NCBI RefSeq assembly: GCF_900142575.1 | Contig: NZ_FRBI01000023.1 | Span: 58,601 to 122,600 of the forward strand | Origin: Actinacidiphila paucisporea | GTDB lineage: Bacteria > Actinomycetota > Actinomycetes > Streptomycetales > Streptomycetaceae | Direction: 5' to 3' | Length of the DNA stretch: 64,000 nt | Shown here: positions 35,421 through 44,711 of the stretch, piece by piece | Layout: each line of letters starts with the position of its first letter | Numbering within the stretch: the stretch's first letter is position 1 | Program-made: the position numbers and the translations under genes | Notes under the pieces: generated by a model | The model's database searches: none | What the model saw: the letters and a program-made list of their open reading frames with translations, nothing else | What the model was told of the DNA's origin: nothing

Positions 35421-36653
35421 ATGGCTCTGCGGCTCACCCTGCGCTGGAAGCTCAGCGCCGCCATCGCGGTCGTCTCCGCGCTGGTCGTCGTCGCGCTGAG
35501 CCTGGTCGTGCACAACGCGGCCCGGGTCAGCATGATCAACAGCGCCAGGGACGTCCAGGACGAGCGCGTGCAGTCCGCGCTGCGGATCTACGAGACCAAC
35601 GGCCGCCTCGTCTTCTACGCCGCCCTCAACGACCGGGCCCTGCCGACCGAGTTGAAGGACTACGCCGCCAAGGGCCAGCGCGCCACCTTCGTCCAGCAGA
35701 CCCGCTCCGGCCTGGTCGTCTGGGCCGAGACGCCGGCCGGCGCCGGCAAGGTGCTGTCGCTCAAGACCGGCTTCACCGACCGCTACTCGGTTCTGATCGA
35801 CCTCGACCGGACCCTGGTGCTCGGCTCGGTGGCCGTGGTCCTCGGCGGCACCGCCATCGGCGTCCTCGTCGGCGGGCGCATGTCGCGGCGGCTGCGGAAG
35901 GCGGCGACCGCCGCGCGCAAGGTCGCCGACGGCGACACGCAGGTCCGGGTGCGCGAGGCGATCGGCGGCCGGGGCCGCGACGAGACCGACGAGCTGGCCC
36001 GCGCCGTCGACGCGATGGCCGACGCGCTGCAATTGCGCCTGGAGGCGGAGCGGCGGGTCACCGCCGACATCGCCCACGAGCTGCGCACCCCGGTCACCGG
36101 CCTGGTCACCGCCGCCGAACTACTGCCCCCCGGCCGCCCCTCCGAGCTGGTACGCGACCGGGTGCACGCGCTGCGCACCCTGGTCGAGGACGTCCTCGAA
36201 GTCGCCCGCCTCGACGGCGCCGCCGAACACGCCGACCTCCAGGAGGTCGCACTCGGCGAGTTCGTACGCCGCCGGGTGCCGGTGCTGGCCCCGGACGCCG
36301 CCGTCACCGTCGCGGAGGACGCCGTCGTCCAGACCGACCCGCGCCGCCTGGAACGCATCCTCGGCAATCTCCTCGCCAACGCCGCCCGCCACGGCGCCGC
36401 CCCCATCGACGTCCTCGTCGACGGCCCCTTCGTGCGCGTCCGCGACCACGGCCCCGGCTTCCCCCCGGACCTGCTGCGCGAGGGGCCCAGCCGATTCCGC
36501 ACCGGCTCCACCGACCGCTCCGGCGCGGGCCACGGCCTCGGCCTGACCATCGCCACCGGCCAGGCCCGCGTCCTCGGCGCCCGCCTCACCTTCCGCAACG
36601 CCCCGGCCGCGGACGGCGGCGGCGCGGTCGCGCAGCTGCTGCTGCCGCGCTGA
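35421..36653 (+). CDS. cseC: Sensor histidine kinase CseC
   Basis: A 410-residue envelope-stress kinase. Two membrane helices (about residues 11-33 and 135-155) flank an extracytoplasmic sensor domain of about 100 residues. A HAMP linker follows, then the phosphoacceptor H219 in VTADIAHELRTPVTG and a HATPase domain with ILGNLLANAARHG (N-box) and a GHGLGLTIATGQA end. In S. coelicolor CseC responds to cell-wall antibiotics such as glycopeptides. ATG 35421, 6 bases after cseB. Confidence 0.94.
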   Translation: MALRLTLRWKLSAAIAVVSALVVVALSLVVHNAARVSMINSARDVQDERVQSALRIYETNGRLVFYAALNDRALPTELKDYAAKGQRATFVQQTRSGLVVWAETPAGAGKVLSLKTGFTDRYSVLIDLDRTLVLGSVAVVLGGTAIGVLVGGRMSRRLRKAATAARKVADGDTQVRVREAIGGRGRDETDELARAVDAMADALQLRLEAERRVTADIAHELRTPVTGLVTAAELLPPGRPSELVRDRVHALRTLVEDVLEVARLDGAAEHADLQEVALGEFVRRRVPVLAPDAAVTVAEDAVVQTDPRRLERILGNLLANAARHGAAPIDVLVDGPFVRVRDHGPGFPPDLLREGPSRFRTGSTDRSGAGHGLGLTIATGQARVLGARLTFRNAPAADGGGAVAQLLLPR

Positions 36654-36715
36654 GCGGTCCCTCAAGGGCGCCCAGCCGGAAAGGCCGCCTCGGACACCCG
36701 CACGGAGCGGGCAGG

Positions 36716-37672
36716 TCAGGCCGGGAGGCGGTAGACCCCGTGGGCGAGCGGCTCGACCAGGCCGTCCTCGACCAGGCCGTCCAGAGCCCTGGCCCGCTGC
36801 ACCGGCTCGTGCCACACCGCGTCGAGGGCCGCCTGCGGCACGGGGCCGGGGGAGGCGCGCAGCACCGCCAGGAGGCGGCCGCGGACCTGGCGGTCGGTCC
36901 CGGCGTAGGTCTGGCCGCGCCGCGGCGGCCCCTCGTGCGGCGGCGAACCCGCGAGCCGCCACGCGCACAGCGCCGCCACCGGGCACTGCCCGCACTGCGG
37001 GGAGCGGGCGGTGCACACCAACGCGCCCAGCTCCATCGTCGCCGCCGCCCAGCGCGCCGCGGTCGCCTCGTCGGCGGGCAGCAGGGACGCCGCCGTACGC
37101 CGCTCGGCGGCCGTCGTCGCGTTCGGCGGGTGGGCGACACCGGTCACCACCCGCGCGAAGACCCGCCGCACGTTCGTGTCGAGCACCGTGTGCCGCCGCC
37201 CGTACGCGAACGACGCGACCGCCGCCGCCGTGTACTCCCCGACGCCGGGCAGCGCCAGCAGCTCCGCGTGCTCGTGCGGCACCTCGCCGCCGTGCCGCTG
37301 CGCTATCGCGCCGGCCGCGGCGTGCAGCCGCAGGGCCCGGCGCGGATAGCCGAGCCGGCCCCACGCTCTGACCGCCTCGCCGGGCGACTCGGCGGCCAGG
37401 TCGGCGGGGCGCGGCCAGCGGGCCAGCCACTGCTCGTGCACCGGCAGCACCCGGGCCACCGGGGTCTGCTGGAGCATGAACTCGCTGACCATCACCGACC
37501 AGGCGCCCGCGTCCGGGCGGCGCCAGGGCAGGTCGCGGGCGTGCGCGCCGAACCAGTCGATGACCAGGTCGTGCAGCACGGCCGCGCGCGGGGAGGCGGT
37601 GACGGACGCGGGCTCGGGGGCGGGCCGCTCGGTGGCGTCGTGCTCGGGGGTGTGGTGGAGGTCTGTGCTCAT
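36716..37672 (-). CDS. mutY: A/G-specific adenine DNA glycosylase MutY
   Basis: A 318-residue base-excision repair enzyme removing A opposite 8-oxoguanine. Catalytic E64 (VSEFMLQQT), helix-hairpin-helix LALPGVGEYTAAAVASFA (about 139-156) and catalytic D165 (VLDTNVRRV) are present. The [4Fe-4S] cluster ligands are C220, C227, C230 and C236 with the C-X6-C-X2-C-X5-C spacing. The C-terminal 8-oxoG-recognition domain is short compared with E. coli MutY, as is usual in actinomycetes. Confidence 0.95.
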   Translation of the reverse strand: MSTDLHHTPEHDATERPAPEPASVTASPRAAVLHDLVIDWFGAHARDLPWRRPDAGAWSVMVSEFMLQQTPVARVLPVHEQWLARWPRPADLAAESPGEAVRAWGRLGYPRRALRLHAAAGAIAQRHGGEVPHEHAELLALPGVGEYTAAAVASFAYGRRHTVLDTNVRRVFARVVTGVAHPPNATTAAERRTAASLLPADEATAARWAAATMELGALVCTARSPQCGQCPVAALCAWRLAGSPPHEGPPRRGQTYAGTDRQVRGRLLAVLRASPGPVPQAALDAVWHEPVQRARALDGLVEDGLVEPLAHGVYRLPA

Positions 37673-37802
37673 CGCCTCGCGATCCTCGCACACGCCACCC
37701 ACAGCGACCGGCCGCCGACGTAAAGGTGATCATCGGCAAAGAGCGGGCACCGAGCGGCGGGTGTTGCGACGGCACACGGGTGATCTCCCCTAGAGTTCGG
37801 GT

Positions 37803-38684
37803 GTGGGCTCGTTGCGCAATCCCGTCGGACCTCTCCCGTCGTCCATCTACTGGCGGCGGCGCGTCGTGGTGTTCGCCCTCGTGGCGCTGATCGCCGTACT
37901 GGTGGCCTGGGCGGTGACCTCGGGCGGCGGCGGAAGCGGCAAGGGCTCCTCCGCGCCCAGCGGTTCGCGCTCCCCGGCGGCGACCATCACCGCGGGGCCC
38001 GCGCCGAGCGGCACCCATATCAGCGGGCGCCCCGGCGGCCGCGACACCGCCCCCGCGGACGGCGGCGCAGGCTCCAGCGGCGGTACGGGCGGGGGCTCGG
38101 ACGCGGGGAGCGACGCCGGTGCGGGCGACGGCACTTCGGCGGGCACGTCCGCCGGTACGACCACCGGCACGTCCACCGGCTCGTCCGCGGGTGCCACGGA
38201 CGGCACGTCCGCGGGTACGTCCGGCGGGGCCGGCGCGGGTACGGGCTCGGGCGGCGACCAGGTCCCGGTCGGCTCGACACTGCCCAACTGCGCCCCCGGC
38301 ACGGTGACGTTGTCGCTGACCAGCGCCCAGAACGCGTACGCGCCCGGCGAGAACCCGGTCTTCCAGCTGCACGCCGCCAACTCCGGTTCCGTCACCTGCA
38401 AGCTGGACTTCGGCCCGCGCAGCGCGGTCTTCACCGTCACCAAGACGCCCGACGACAGCCACGTATGGGCGACGGACGACTGCCCGGGCAACGCGTCGCC
38501 GTATCTGCTCCAGGTGCCCGCGCACGGCACCACCACCTACACGCTGCGCTGGAACGGTAGGACCAGCTCCCCGCACTGCGCCGCCCCCAAGGGCGCGCAG
38601 GCCGCGCCCGGCAACTACCTGGCCCAGGCCCAACTGCCGGGCTTCGGCGCCAAGAGCGTGCCGTTCGTGCTCACACAGGACTGA
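37803..38684 (+). CDS. Membrane-anchored/secreted protein with Gly/Ser/Thr-rich linker
   Basis: A 293-residue protein. A single hydrophobic segment (VVVFALVALIAVLVAWAVTS, about residues 21-40) is followed by roughly 110 residues of Gly/Ser/Thr/Ala repeats, then an Ig-like beta domain (about 160-290) with a few Cys (NCAPGTVTLSL, SPHCAAP). The likely form is a small extracytoplasmic domain on a flexible stalk. GTG 37803 chosen as the first in-frame start. No enzyme motif; function unknown. It lies between mutY and disA. Confidence 0.75.
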   Translation: MGSLRNPVGPLPSSIYWRRRVVVFALVALIAVLVAWAVTSGGGGSGKGSSAPSGSRSPAATITAGPAPSGTHISGRPGGRDTAPADGGAGSSGGTGGGSDAGSDAGAGDGTSAGTSAGTTTGTSTGSSAGATDGTSAGTSGGAGAGTGSGGDQVPVGSTLPNCAPGTVTLSLTSAQNAYAPGENPVFQLHAANSGSVTCKLDFGPRSAVFTVTKTPDDSHVWATDDCPGNASPYLLQVPAHGTTTYTLRWNGRTSSPHCAAPKGAQAAPGNYLAQAQLPGFGAKSVPFVLTQD

Positions 38685-38726
38685 CGGGGGGCCGGCCCGC
38701 GGGCCGTTGGGCCTGCAGGCCGGCCG

Positions 38727-39878
38727 CTACACGTACCGTTCGAGGATCGAGGACTCCGCCAGCCGCGACAGGCCCTCGCGGACCGAGCGGGCGCGGGCCT
38801 CGCCGACGCCGTCGACCGCCTGGAGGTCGTCCACGCTGGCGGCGAGCAGCTTCTGCAGGCCGCCGAAGTGCTCCACCAGCCGCTCGATGACCGTGTTCGG
38901 CAGCCGCGGCACCTTCGCCAGCAGCCGGTAGCCCCGCGGCGACACCGCCGAGTCCAGCGACTCGGGCGAGCCCGTGTAGCCCAACGCCCGTGCCACCGTG
39001 GTCAGTTCGATCAGCTCGCCCTGCGGCAGGGTGTCCAGGTCGGCCATCGCCTCGCCGACCGTACGGCTGCGCTTGGCCGTCGGCTCCGGCACGTAGTCCC
39101 GGGCCACCAGCTCGCGTTCGGGCTCCACGCCCGCGATCAGTTCGTCCAGTTGGAGCGACAGCAGCCGCCCGTCGGTGCCCAACTCCACGACATACTCGGC
39201 GATCTCGGTGGCGATCCGGCGCACCATCTCCAGCCGCTGCGCCACCGCCGTGACGTCGCGGACCGTGACCAGGTCCTCGATCTCCAGTGCCGACAGGGTG
39301 CCCGCCACCTCGTCCAGCCGCAGCTTGTACCGCTCAAGGGTGGCCAGCGCCTGGTTGGCGCGGGACAGGATCGCCGCCGAGTCCTCCAGGACCCGGCGCT
39401 GCCCGTCCACGTACAGCGCGATCAGCCGCATCGACTGGCTGACCGACACCACCGGGAAGTTGACCTGCCTGCTGACCCGGTCCGCGGTGCGGTGCCGGGT
39501 GCCGGTCTCCTCGGTCGGGATCGTCGGGTCGGGCACCAACTGCACGCCGGCCCGCAGGATCTTGGTGATGTCCTTGTCCAGGATCAGCGCGCCGTCCAGC
39601 TTGCACAGCTCGCGCAGCCGGGTCGCGGTGAATTCCACGTCGAGGACGAACCCGCCGGTGCACAGCGACTCCACGGTCTTGTCCATGCCCAGCACGATCA
39701 GGCCACCGGTATTGCCGCGCAGGATGCGCTCCAGGCCGTCGCGCAGGCCCGTGCCGGGCGCGACCGCGCTCAGCGACGCGCGCATCAGCCCGCCGTCCTG
39801 GCCGGTGCCGGACCTGCTGGCGGAGTCCGCCGCTGCCTTGCGGGCCGGGGCGGCGCCTGCCCGGTCGTTGGCTGCCAC
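38727..39878 (-). CDS. disA: DNA integrity scanning protein DisA, diadenylate cyclase
   Basis: A 383-residue enzyme making c-di-AMP from two ATP, octameric and DNA-binding. The DAC domain active-site motifs are DGA (95-97) and RHRTA (128-132). A helical linker and a C-terminal helix-hairpin-helix (VDDLQAVDGVGEARARSVRE) follow for branched DNA. GTG 39878 with GGAGG upstream. It follows radA on the same strand by 100 bases, the usual radA-disA pairing, in which RadA can modulate DisA. Confidence 0.96.
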   Translation of the reverse strand: MAANDRAGAAPARKAAADSASRSGTGQDGGLMRASLSAVAPGTGLRDGLERILRGNTGGLIVLGMDKTVESLCTGGFVLDVEFTATRLRELCKLDGALILDKDITKILRAGVQLVPDPTIPTEETGTRHRTADRVSRQVNFPVVSVSQSMRLIALYVDGQRRVLEDSAAILSRANQALATLERYKLRLDEVAGTLSALEIEDLVTVRDVTAVAQRLEMVRRIATEIAEYVVELGTDGRLLSLQLDELIAGVEPERELVARDYVPEPTAKRSRTVGEAMADLDTLPQGELIELTTVARALGYTGSPESLDSAVSPRGYRLLAKVPRLPNTVIERLVEHFGGLQKLLAASVDDLQAVDGVGEARARSVREGLSRLAESSILERYV

Positions 39879-39978
39879 TGCGTTCCTCCGGTCGGTGCGG
39901 TTTGGAGTGAGTTTACGTCGTCCGCGCCGCGGGCCGCCGATCGCCGGCGTGCGCTCCCTCCACCGCCCTACGCCACGA

Positions 39979-41376
39979 CTACCCGGAAGCCTTCCCCCGG
40001 GACGCCCTCGCAGGCAGCGCGCGCAGGGCGTCACCGATGTCCGAGACCTCGATCACCCGCATCCCGGCCGGCACCTTGCCAGGGTCGGTCGGCACCAGCG
40101 CGTGCGTGAAACCGAGCCTCGCCGCCTCGGAGAGCCGGCGCTGCACCCCGGTGACCCGGCGCACCTCGCCGGCCAGCCCCACCTCGCCGATCGCCACCAG
40201 GTTCTTCGGCAGCGGGGTGTCGATCGCCGCGCTGGCCAGCGCCAGCGCCACCGCCAGGTCGGCGGCCGGCTCGGTCAGCTTCACCCCGCCCACCGTCGCC
40301 GTGTAGATGTCCTGCTTCCCGATCGCCTTGATCCGGCCGCGCTGTTCGAGCACCGCCAGCATCATCGACACCCGGGAATTCTCCAGGCCGGACGTCGTAC
40401 GCCGGGGCGACGGGATCTGGGTGTCCACGGTCAGCGCCTGCACCTCCGCGACCAGCGGCCGCTTGCCCTCCAGCGTCACCGTCAGGCACGTGCCCGGCAC
40501 CGGCTCGTCGCGCCGGGTCAGGAACAGGCCCGAGGGGTCGGCCAGGCCCGTGATGCCCTCGTCGTGCAGCTCGAAGCAGCCGACCTCGTCGGTGGCCCCG
40601 TATCTGTTCTTCACCCCGCGGATCAGCCGCAGCCGCGCGTGCCGGTCGCCCTCGAAGCTCAGCACCACGTCCACCAGGTGCTCCAGCAGCCGCGGCCCGG
40701 CGATCGTCCCGTCCTTGGTGACGTGGCCGACCAGCAGCGTGGCCATCCCGCGCTGCTTGGACGCTCTGATCAGGGCGCCCGCGACCTCCCTGATCTGCGC
40801 CACGCCGCCCGGGGCGCCGTCGATCTCCGGCGACGCCACGGTCTGCACCGAGTCCAGCACCAGCAGCGACGGCTTGACGTCGTCCAGATGCCCGAGCACC
40901 GCCGACAGGTCCGTCTCGGCCGCCAGATAGAGGTGGTCGGCGAGCGCGCCGATACGGTCCGCCCGCAACCGCACCTGCGACGCCGACTCCTCACCCGTGA
41001 CATACAGCACCGGGCTCTGCGCGCTGGACGCCTTCGCCGCCACGTCGAGCAGCAGCGTGGACTTCCCGACTCCCGGCTCGCCCGCCAGCAGCGCCACCGC
41101 GCCCGGGACCAGGCCGCCGCCCAGCACCCGGTCCAGCTCGGGCACCCCCGTCGAGCGCGCGGTCGCCTGCCGCCCGTCGACCTGCCCGATCGGCCGCGCC
41201 GGCGCGCTCACCCGCCCGGGGGCCGTGGTGCGCACGGCCGACACGCCCCCGTACTCCTCCACCGTCCCCCACGCCTGGCACTCGCCGCACCGGCCGAGCC
41301 ACTTGACGGTGGTCCAGCCGCACTCGGTGCAGCGGTAGGAGGGACGGTCCTTCGAGGCGGGCTTGCGGGTGGCCAT
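39979..41376 (-). CDS. radA: DNA repair protein RadA
   Basis: A 465-residue RecA-like branch-migration ATPase. The N-terminal zinc finger is C16, C19, C30, C33 (YRCTECGW and GRCGECQAW). Walker A is GEPGVGKST (99-107), the RadA-specific KNRYG motif is in RLIRGVKNRYGATDE, and the C-terminal Lon-protease-like domain is intact. ATG 41374-41376. Upstream partner of disA in the minus-strand pair; involved in recombination intermediates processing. Confidence 0.96.
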   Translation of the reverse strand: MATRKPASKDRPSYRCTECGWTTVKWLGRCGECQAWGTVEEYGGVSAVRTTAPGRVSAPARPIGQVDGRQATARSTGVPELDRVLGGGLVPGAVALLAGEPGVGKSTLLLDVAAKASSAQSPVLYVTGEESASQVRLRADRIGALADHLYLAAETDLSAVLGHLDDVKPSLLVLDSVQTVASPEIDGAPGGVAQIREVAGALIRASKQRGMATLLVGHVTKDGTIAGPRLLEHLVDVVLSFEGDRHARLRLIRGVKNRYGATDEVGCFELHDEGITGLADPSGLFLTRRDEPVPGTCLTVTLEGKRPLVAEVQALTVDTQIPSPRRTTSGLENSRVSMMLAVLEQRGRIKAIGKQDIYTATVGGVKLTEPAADLAVALALASAAIDTPLPKNLVAIGEVGLAGEVRRVTGVQRRLSEAARLGFTHALVPTDPGKVPAGMRVIEVSDIGDALRALPARASRGKASG

Positions 41377-41593
41377 GGCGCCACCGTAGCGGTCGGGTAC
41401 GACAGCCGTCCCTGGCCCTCGGCGCGGGGCAGGGCGCGTACGGGGGCGTGCGACGCGCGGTTCGAGCGTGCGCGCGCGTATTCACTCGTATGAACGGAGG
41501 AAGTGTCCCCTTTCGGGGCGCATCATTACCCATAAGGATTAATGGCCGCGAGGACGCCTGAAGCCGGGGCGGTCGCGGGCCTACCGTCGCCCG

Positions 41594-43288
41594 GTGATGA
41601 GCAGGCAGGAGACCCCCACCCCCTCCCCGCAGACGACCGGCGCGCATCGCAGGCACCGGGCGGCCGGGTCGAGCCGCTCGGCTGCGCGGGCGGCCGCCCG
41701 TTCCGGTTCCTCCGGGCCCTCCGGCGACGGCCGGGAGCGTGACGGCGTGCGCCGCCGGCCGCAGGGCACCCTGCCGATGGTGCCCCCCGCGCACTACGAG
41801 CCGTACCTCGACGGCCTGTACACGTACTGCCTGTCCGTCCTGTGCGAGCACGACGCCGCCGCCGGCGCCCTCGGCGAGGTCATCGCGCTGGCCGAACGCC
41901 AGCGCTCCCGGCTGCGCGACCCCGCGCTGCGGCGCCCCTGGCTCTACGCGCTCGCCCGCTGGTCCTGCCTGCGCCGCCTCGCCGCCGGCACCCCGCTGGC
42001 CCCCGTCCGCGCCGCGACCTCCGTCGCCGACCAGCGGGCCGCCCAACTGGCCGCCCTGGCCTGGCCGGAGGCCGCCGGCACCACGCCGGAGCAGCGCGAG
42101 GCACTGGAATTGGCGGTACGCCACCAGTTGCCGCCGCACGAGGTCGCGGCGGTCCTCGGCCTCGAAACCGACGCGGCCCGCGGCCTGCTGGCCCGCGCCG
42201 CCTGCGAGGTCGAGCGCACCCGGGCCGCGCTCGCCGTCGTCGACACCGGGCACTGCGCCTCGCTGGCCCGACTCGCCGCGGACACCAAGGTCCTGCTCGG
42301 TCCGGCGCTGCGGGACGAACTCGTACGCCACGTCGACGAATGCACCCTGTGCCGGCGTACGGCCGAGCGCGCCGTCGCCGCCGGGCCGTGGCCCGGCGCC
42401 ACCGCGGACGCCACCGCCGTGCTCGCCCTCATCGAGGCGCCCCGCGCCGCCGCCTGCGCCGCACTGCTGCACGCCATGGAGGCCGGGGCCGGCCGCAGCC
42501 GCGAATGCACACCCCGCTTCGACCGGCGCGGCTTCCCGCTGGACCTGAAGGACCGGGCGGCGCGGCGGGCCCAACTGCGGCACCGGGCCCTGACGACCAC
42601 GGTCGTCGCGGCCGTCGTCGCCGCACCCGTGCTGGCGGTCTGGGCCGCCTACCGCGCGACGCCGCTGGGCGGCGACGACGCCCACCACGGCCCAGGGCGG
42701 GCCGCGGCCGGGGCTCCCGACGGGGTGGGTTTCCCCTACGAGAAGGCCGGGGCCGCGCACCCCGGGCCTTCGGACGCCGGCAGGCCTGCCGCGCCGACGC
42801 CGCCGGGCGAGGCGGACGTCACCGCCGTGACGGTGACCCCCTCCGGTGCGCCGTCCCCGTCACCGGGCGCGGGCCACCTGACGGTGACGGCAGCCCCCGC
42901 CGCCGGCCGCACCCTCGTGACGCTCACGGCGAGCGGCTCCGCCGATGTCCACTGGTCCGCGACGACCACGGCCGGCTGGCTCCGCCTGTCCGCGACGTCG
43001 GGCGTCCTGCACCCCGGCCAGTCGGCCACCCTCTCGATCAGCGTGGTCCGCTCCCTGGCACCCGCCGGCTCCTGGACCGCCTCCGTGACCTTCGCCCCGG
43101 CCGACACCACACTGATCCTCCGCGGCTCCCACCGCCGCTCCGTCCCGCCGCCCACCGATCCCCCGCCGTCGAGCCCCCCGCCGACGTCCACCACCCCGTC
43201 CCCGACCCCGCCGCCCACCACCCCGCCACCGACGACGGAACCTCCCACGGACACCCCGACCCCTTCCGCGACGGCCACGTCTCCCTGA
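41594..43288 (+). CDS. Fusion of sigma-like, zinc anti-sigma and extracellular BACON domains
   Basis: A 564-residue single-pass membrane protein. Residues about 60-135 resemble ECF sigma region 2 (YLDGLYTYCLSVLCEHDAAA). Residues 165-215 resemble region 4 (LELAVRHQLPPHEVAAVLGL). Residues 246-253 are a zinc anti-sigma motif HVDECTLC. A membrane helix (about 335-356) follows. Outside is a BACON-like beta domain (GWLRLSATSGVLHPGQSATL, about 455-475) and a Pro/Thr-rich tail. TACCGT upstream suggests a leaderless transcript from GTG 41594 or ATG 41597. Role unknown; possibly a membrane-tethered regulator or scaffold. Confidence 0.7.
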   Translation: MMSRQETPTPSPQTTGAHRRHRAAGSSRSAARAAARSGSSGPSGDGRERDGVRRRPQGTLPMVPPAHYEPYLDGLYTYCLSVLCEHDAAAGALGEVIALAERQRSRLRDPALRRPWLYALARWSCLRRLAAGTPLAPVRAATSVADQRAAQLAALAWPEAAGTTPEQREALELAVRHQLPPHEVAAVLGLETDAARGLLARAACEVERTRAALAVVDTGHCASLARLAADTKVLLGPALRDELVRHVDECTLCRRTAERAVAAGPWPGATADATAVLALIEAPRAAACAALLHAMEAGAGRSRECTPRFDRRGFPLDLKDRAARRAQLRHRALTTTVVAAVVAAPVLAVWAAYRATPLGGDDAHHGPGRAAAGAPDGVGFPYEKAGAAHPGPSDAGRPAAPTPPGEADVTAVTVTPSGAPSPSPGAGHLTVTAAPAAGRTLVTLTASGSADVHWSATTTAGWLRLSATSGVLHPGQSATLSISVVRSLAPAGSWTASVTFAPADTTLILRGSHRRSVPPPTDPPPSSPPPTSTTPSPTPPPTTPPPTTEPPTDTPTPSATATSP

Positions 43289-43473
43289 CCGGGGGCCGAC
43301 CCGCCCACCCGGCACCGGGAGAGCGGCGGGCGCGGCCGGGTCACCCGGGGCCCGGGTTCCGTCCGAGGCGGGACGCGCTGCCTGCGCCGCGGGCGGCCCG
43401 ACAGGGCGCTTGGCCGAGCGGGGTCCGCACCGGCCGTCTTGCCGCGGCTCGGCCTGCGGCCGTCCCGGCTCCG

Positions 43474-43842
43474 TCAGGAGTGCTCGGTGTCGATGACGCA
43501 GAAGCGGTTGCCGTCGGGATCGGCGAGGACCACGAAGTCGGGGTCGTCGGGATAGAGGTCCCAGTCGACGCGCTCGGCCCCCAGGGACACCAGGCGCTCG
43601 ACTTCGGCCGCCTGGTCCCGCGCGTCCCCGGCGTAGAGGTCCAGATGGATCCGCGGATGCTCCTGGACCGGCGTCTCGCTGAAACCGAGCGCCAGTTGCA
43701 CCCCGGCTCCTGCCGGAGGTTCCAGGACCACCCAGTCGTCGTCCTTCTCCTCGCGCGGGACGTATCCCAGGGCCGCCGTCCAGAACGCGGCCGCACGGGC
43801 CACGTCGGAGACGCCCAGCACCACCGAACCGACTTTCAGCAT
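43474..43842 (-). CDS. VOC-family (glyoxalase/bleomycin-resistance-like) protein
   Basis: A 122-residue protein with the paired beta-alpha-beta-beta-beta VOC fold: VGSVVLGVSDVARAAAFWTA at the N-terminus and DPDFVVLADPDGNRFCVID at the C-terminus. The usual metal-binding Glu/His are only partly visible. ATG 43842 is preferred over the upstream ATG at 43860, which would add 6 residues. Stand-alone gene; may be an antibiotic-binding or lyase-type protein, substrate unknown. Confidence 0.82.
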   Translation of the reverse strand: MLKVGSVVLGVSDVARAAAFWTAALGYVPREEKDDDWVVLEPPAGAGVQLALGFSETPVQEHPRIHLDLYAGDARDQAAEVERLVSLGAERVDWDLYPDDPDFVVLADPDGNRFCVIDTEHS

Positions 43843-43900
43843 GCGCCGATTCTCGCGCACGGCGGCGGGCCGGCAACAGCGGCCGCGGCTCCGTGGACGG

Positions 43901-44668
43901 CTAGAGCGCTGTCAGCACGCGCGGGCCCTGCTCCGTGACGGCGATGGTGTGCTCGATGTGGGCGGCCCGGCTGCCGTCGATCGTACGGAGGGTCCAGCCG
44001 TCCGCGGCGGTGACGTACGCGTCCTGGCCGCCGGACATCAGCATCGGCTCGATCGCGAGGGCCAGGCCCGGCTTGAGGGGGAAACCGCGGCCGGGGCGGC
44101 CCCGGTTGGGGACGTGCGGGTCCTCGTGCATGCGGCGGCCGATGCCGTGGCCGCCGAAGTCCGCGGGCATGCCGCAGCGCGCGGCACGCGCGACCTGGCC
44201 GATGGCGTGCGAGATGTCGCCGATGCGGTGCCCCGCGACGGCCGCCGCGATGCCGGCGTCGAGGGCCTTGCGGGTCGCCGCGATGAGGTCGAGGTCGGCG
44301 GCCCGGGCGTGGCCGACGGTGAAGGTGGTCGCGGCGTCACCGGTCCAGCCGTCGAGTTCGGCGCCGCAGTCGATGCTGACGAGGTCGCCGTCGCGCAGCC
44401 GGTAGTCGCCGGGGATGCCGTGGACGATCGCGTCGTTGACCGAGGCGCAGATCACGGCGGGGAAGGGGGTGGGCGCGAAGGGCGGGCGGTAGCCCAGGAA
44501 GGGTGAGCGGGCGCCGGCCTCGTTGAGCACGGTGCGGGCGGCCTCGTCGAGTTCGCGCAGCGACACCCCGACGCCCGCCGCCGCCTCGACGGCGGCCAGT
44601 GCCCGGGCGACGACCCGGCCGGCCTCGCGCATCGCGTCCAGGGCCGTGTCGGTCTTGATCTCCACCAT
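43901..44668 (-). CDS. map: Type I methionine aminopeptidase
   Basis: A 255-residue enzyme removing N-terminal Met from nascent proteins. Metal ligands fall in LVSIDCGAELDGWTGDAATT (two Asp), FGGHGIGRRMHEDP (His), LAIEPMLM (Glu) and IEHTIAVTE (Glu). ATG 44666-44668 follows GGAGGAGG. Actinomycetes usually have more than one map; this one is not next to secY/adk, so it is probably the secondary copy. It is divergent from a small HTH regulator with a palindrome between. Confidence 0.93.
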   Translation of the reverse strand: MVEIKTDTALDAMREAGRVVARALAAVEAAAGVGVSLRELDEAARTVLNEAGARSPFLGYRPPFAPTPFPAVICASVNDAIVHGIPGDYRLRDGDLVSIDCGAELDGWTGDAATTFTVGHARAADLDLIAATRKALDAGIAAAVAGHRIGDISHAIGQVARAARCGMPADFGGHGIGRRMHEDPHVPNRGRPGRGFPLKPGLALAIEPMLMSGGQDAYVTAADGWTLRTIDGSRAAHIEHTIAVTEQGPRVLTAL

Positions 44669-44689
44669 GGTGGTCCTCCTCCAATTCTT

Positions 44690-44699
44690 ATACCGGTAT
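44690..44699. promoter_or_regulatory. Palindrome ATACCGGTAT between map and HTH gene
   Basis: A perfect 10-base dyad extending to TTATACCGGTATTA, 12-22 bases from both divergent start codons, in an AT-richer patch. Likely operator of the adjacent HTH protein over overlapping promoters. Confidence 0.55.
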
Positions 44700-44711
44700 T
44701 AGTATCACGGC

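Noticed and set aside
38690..38726. Terminator between the stalk protein and disA
   Set aside because: GC-rich palindromes are present but too common here to call one with confidence.
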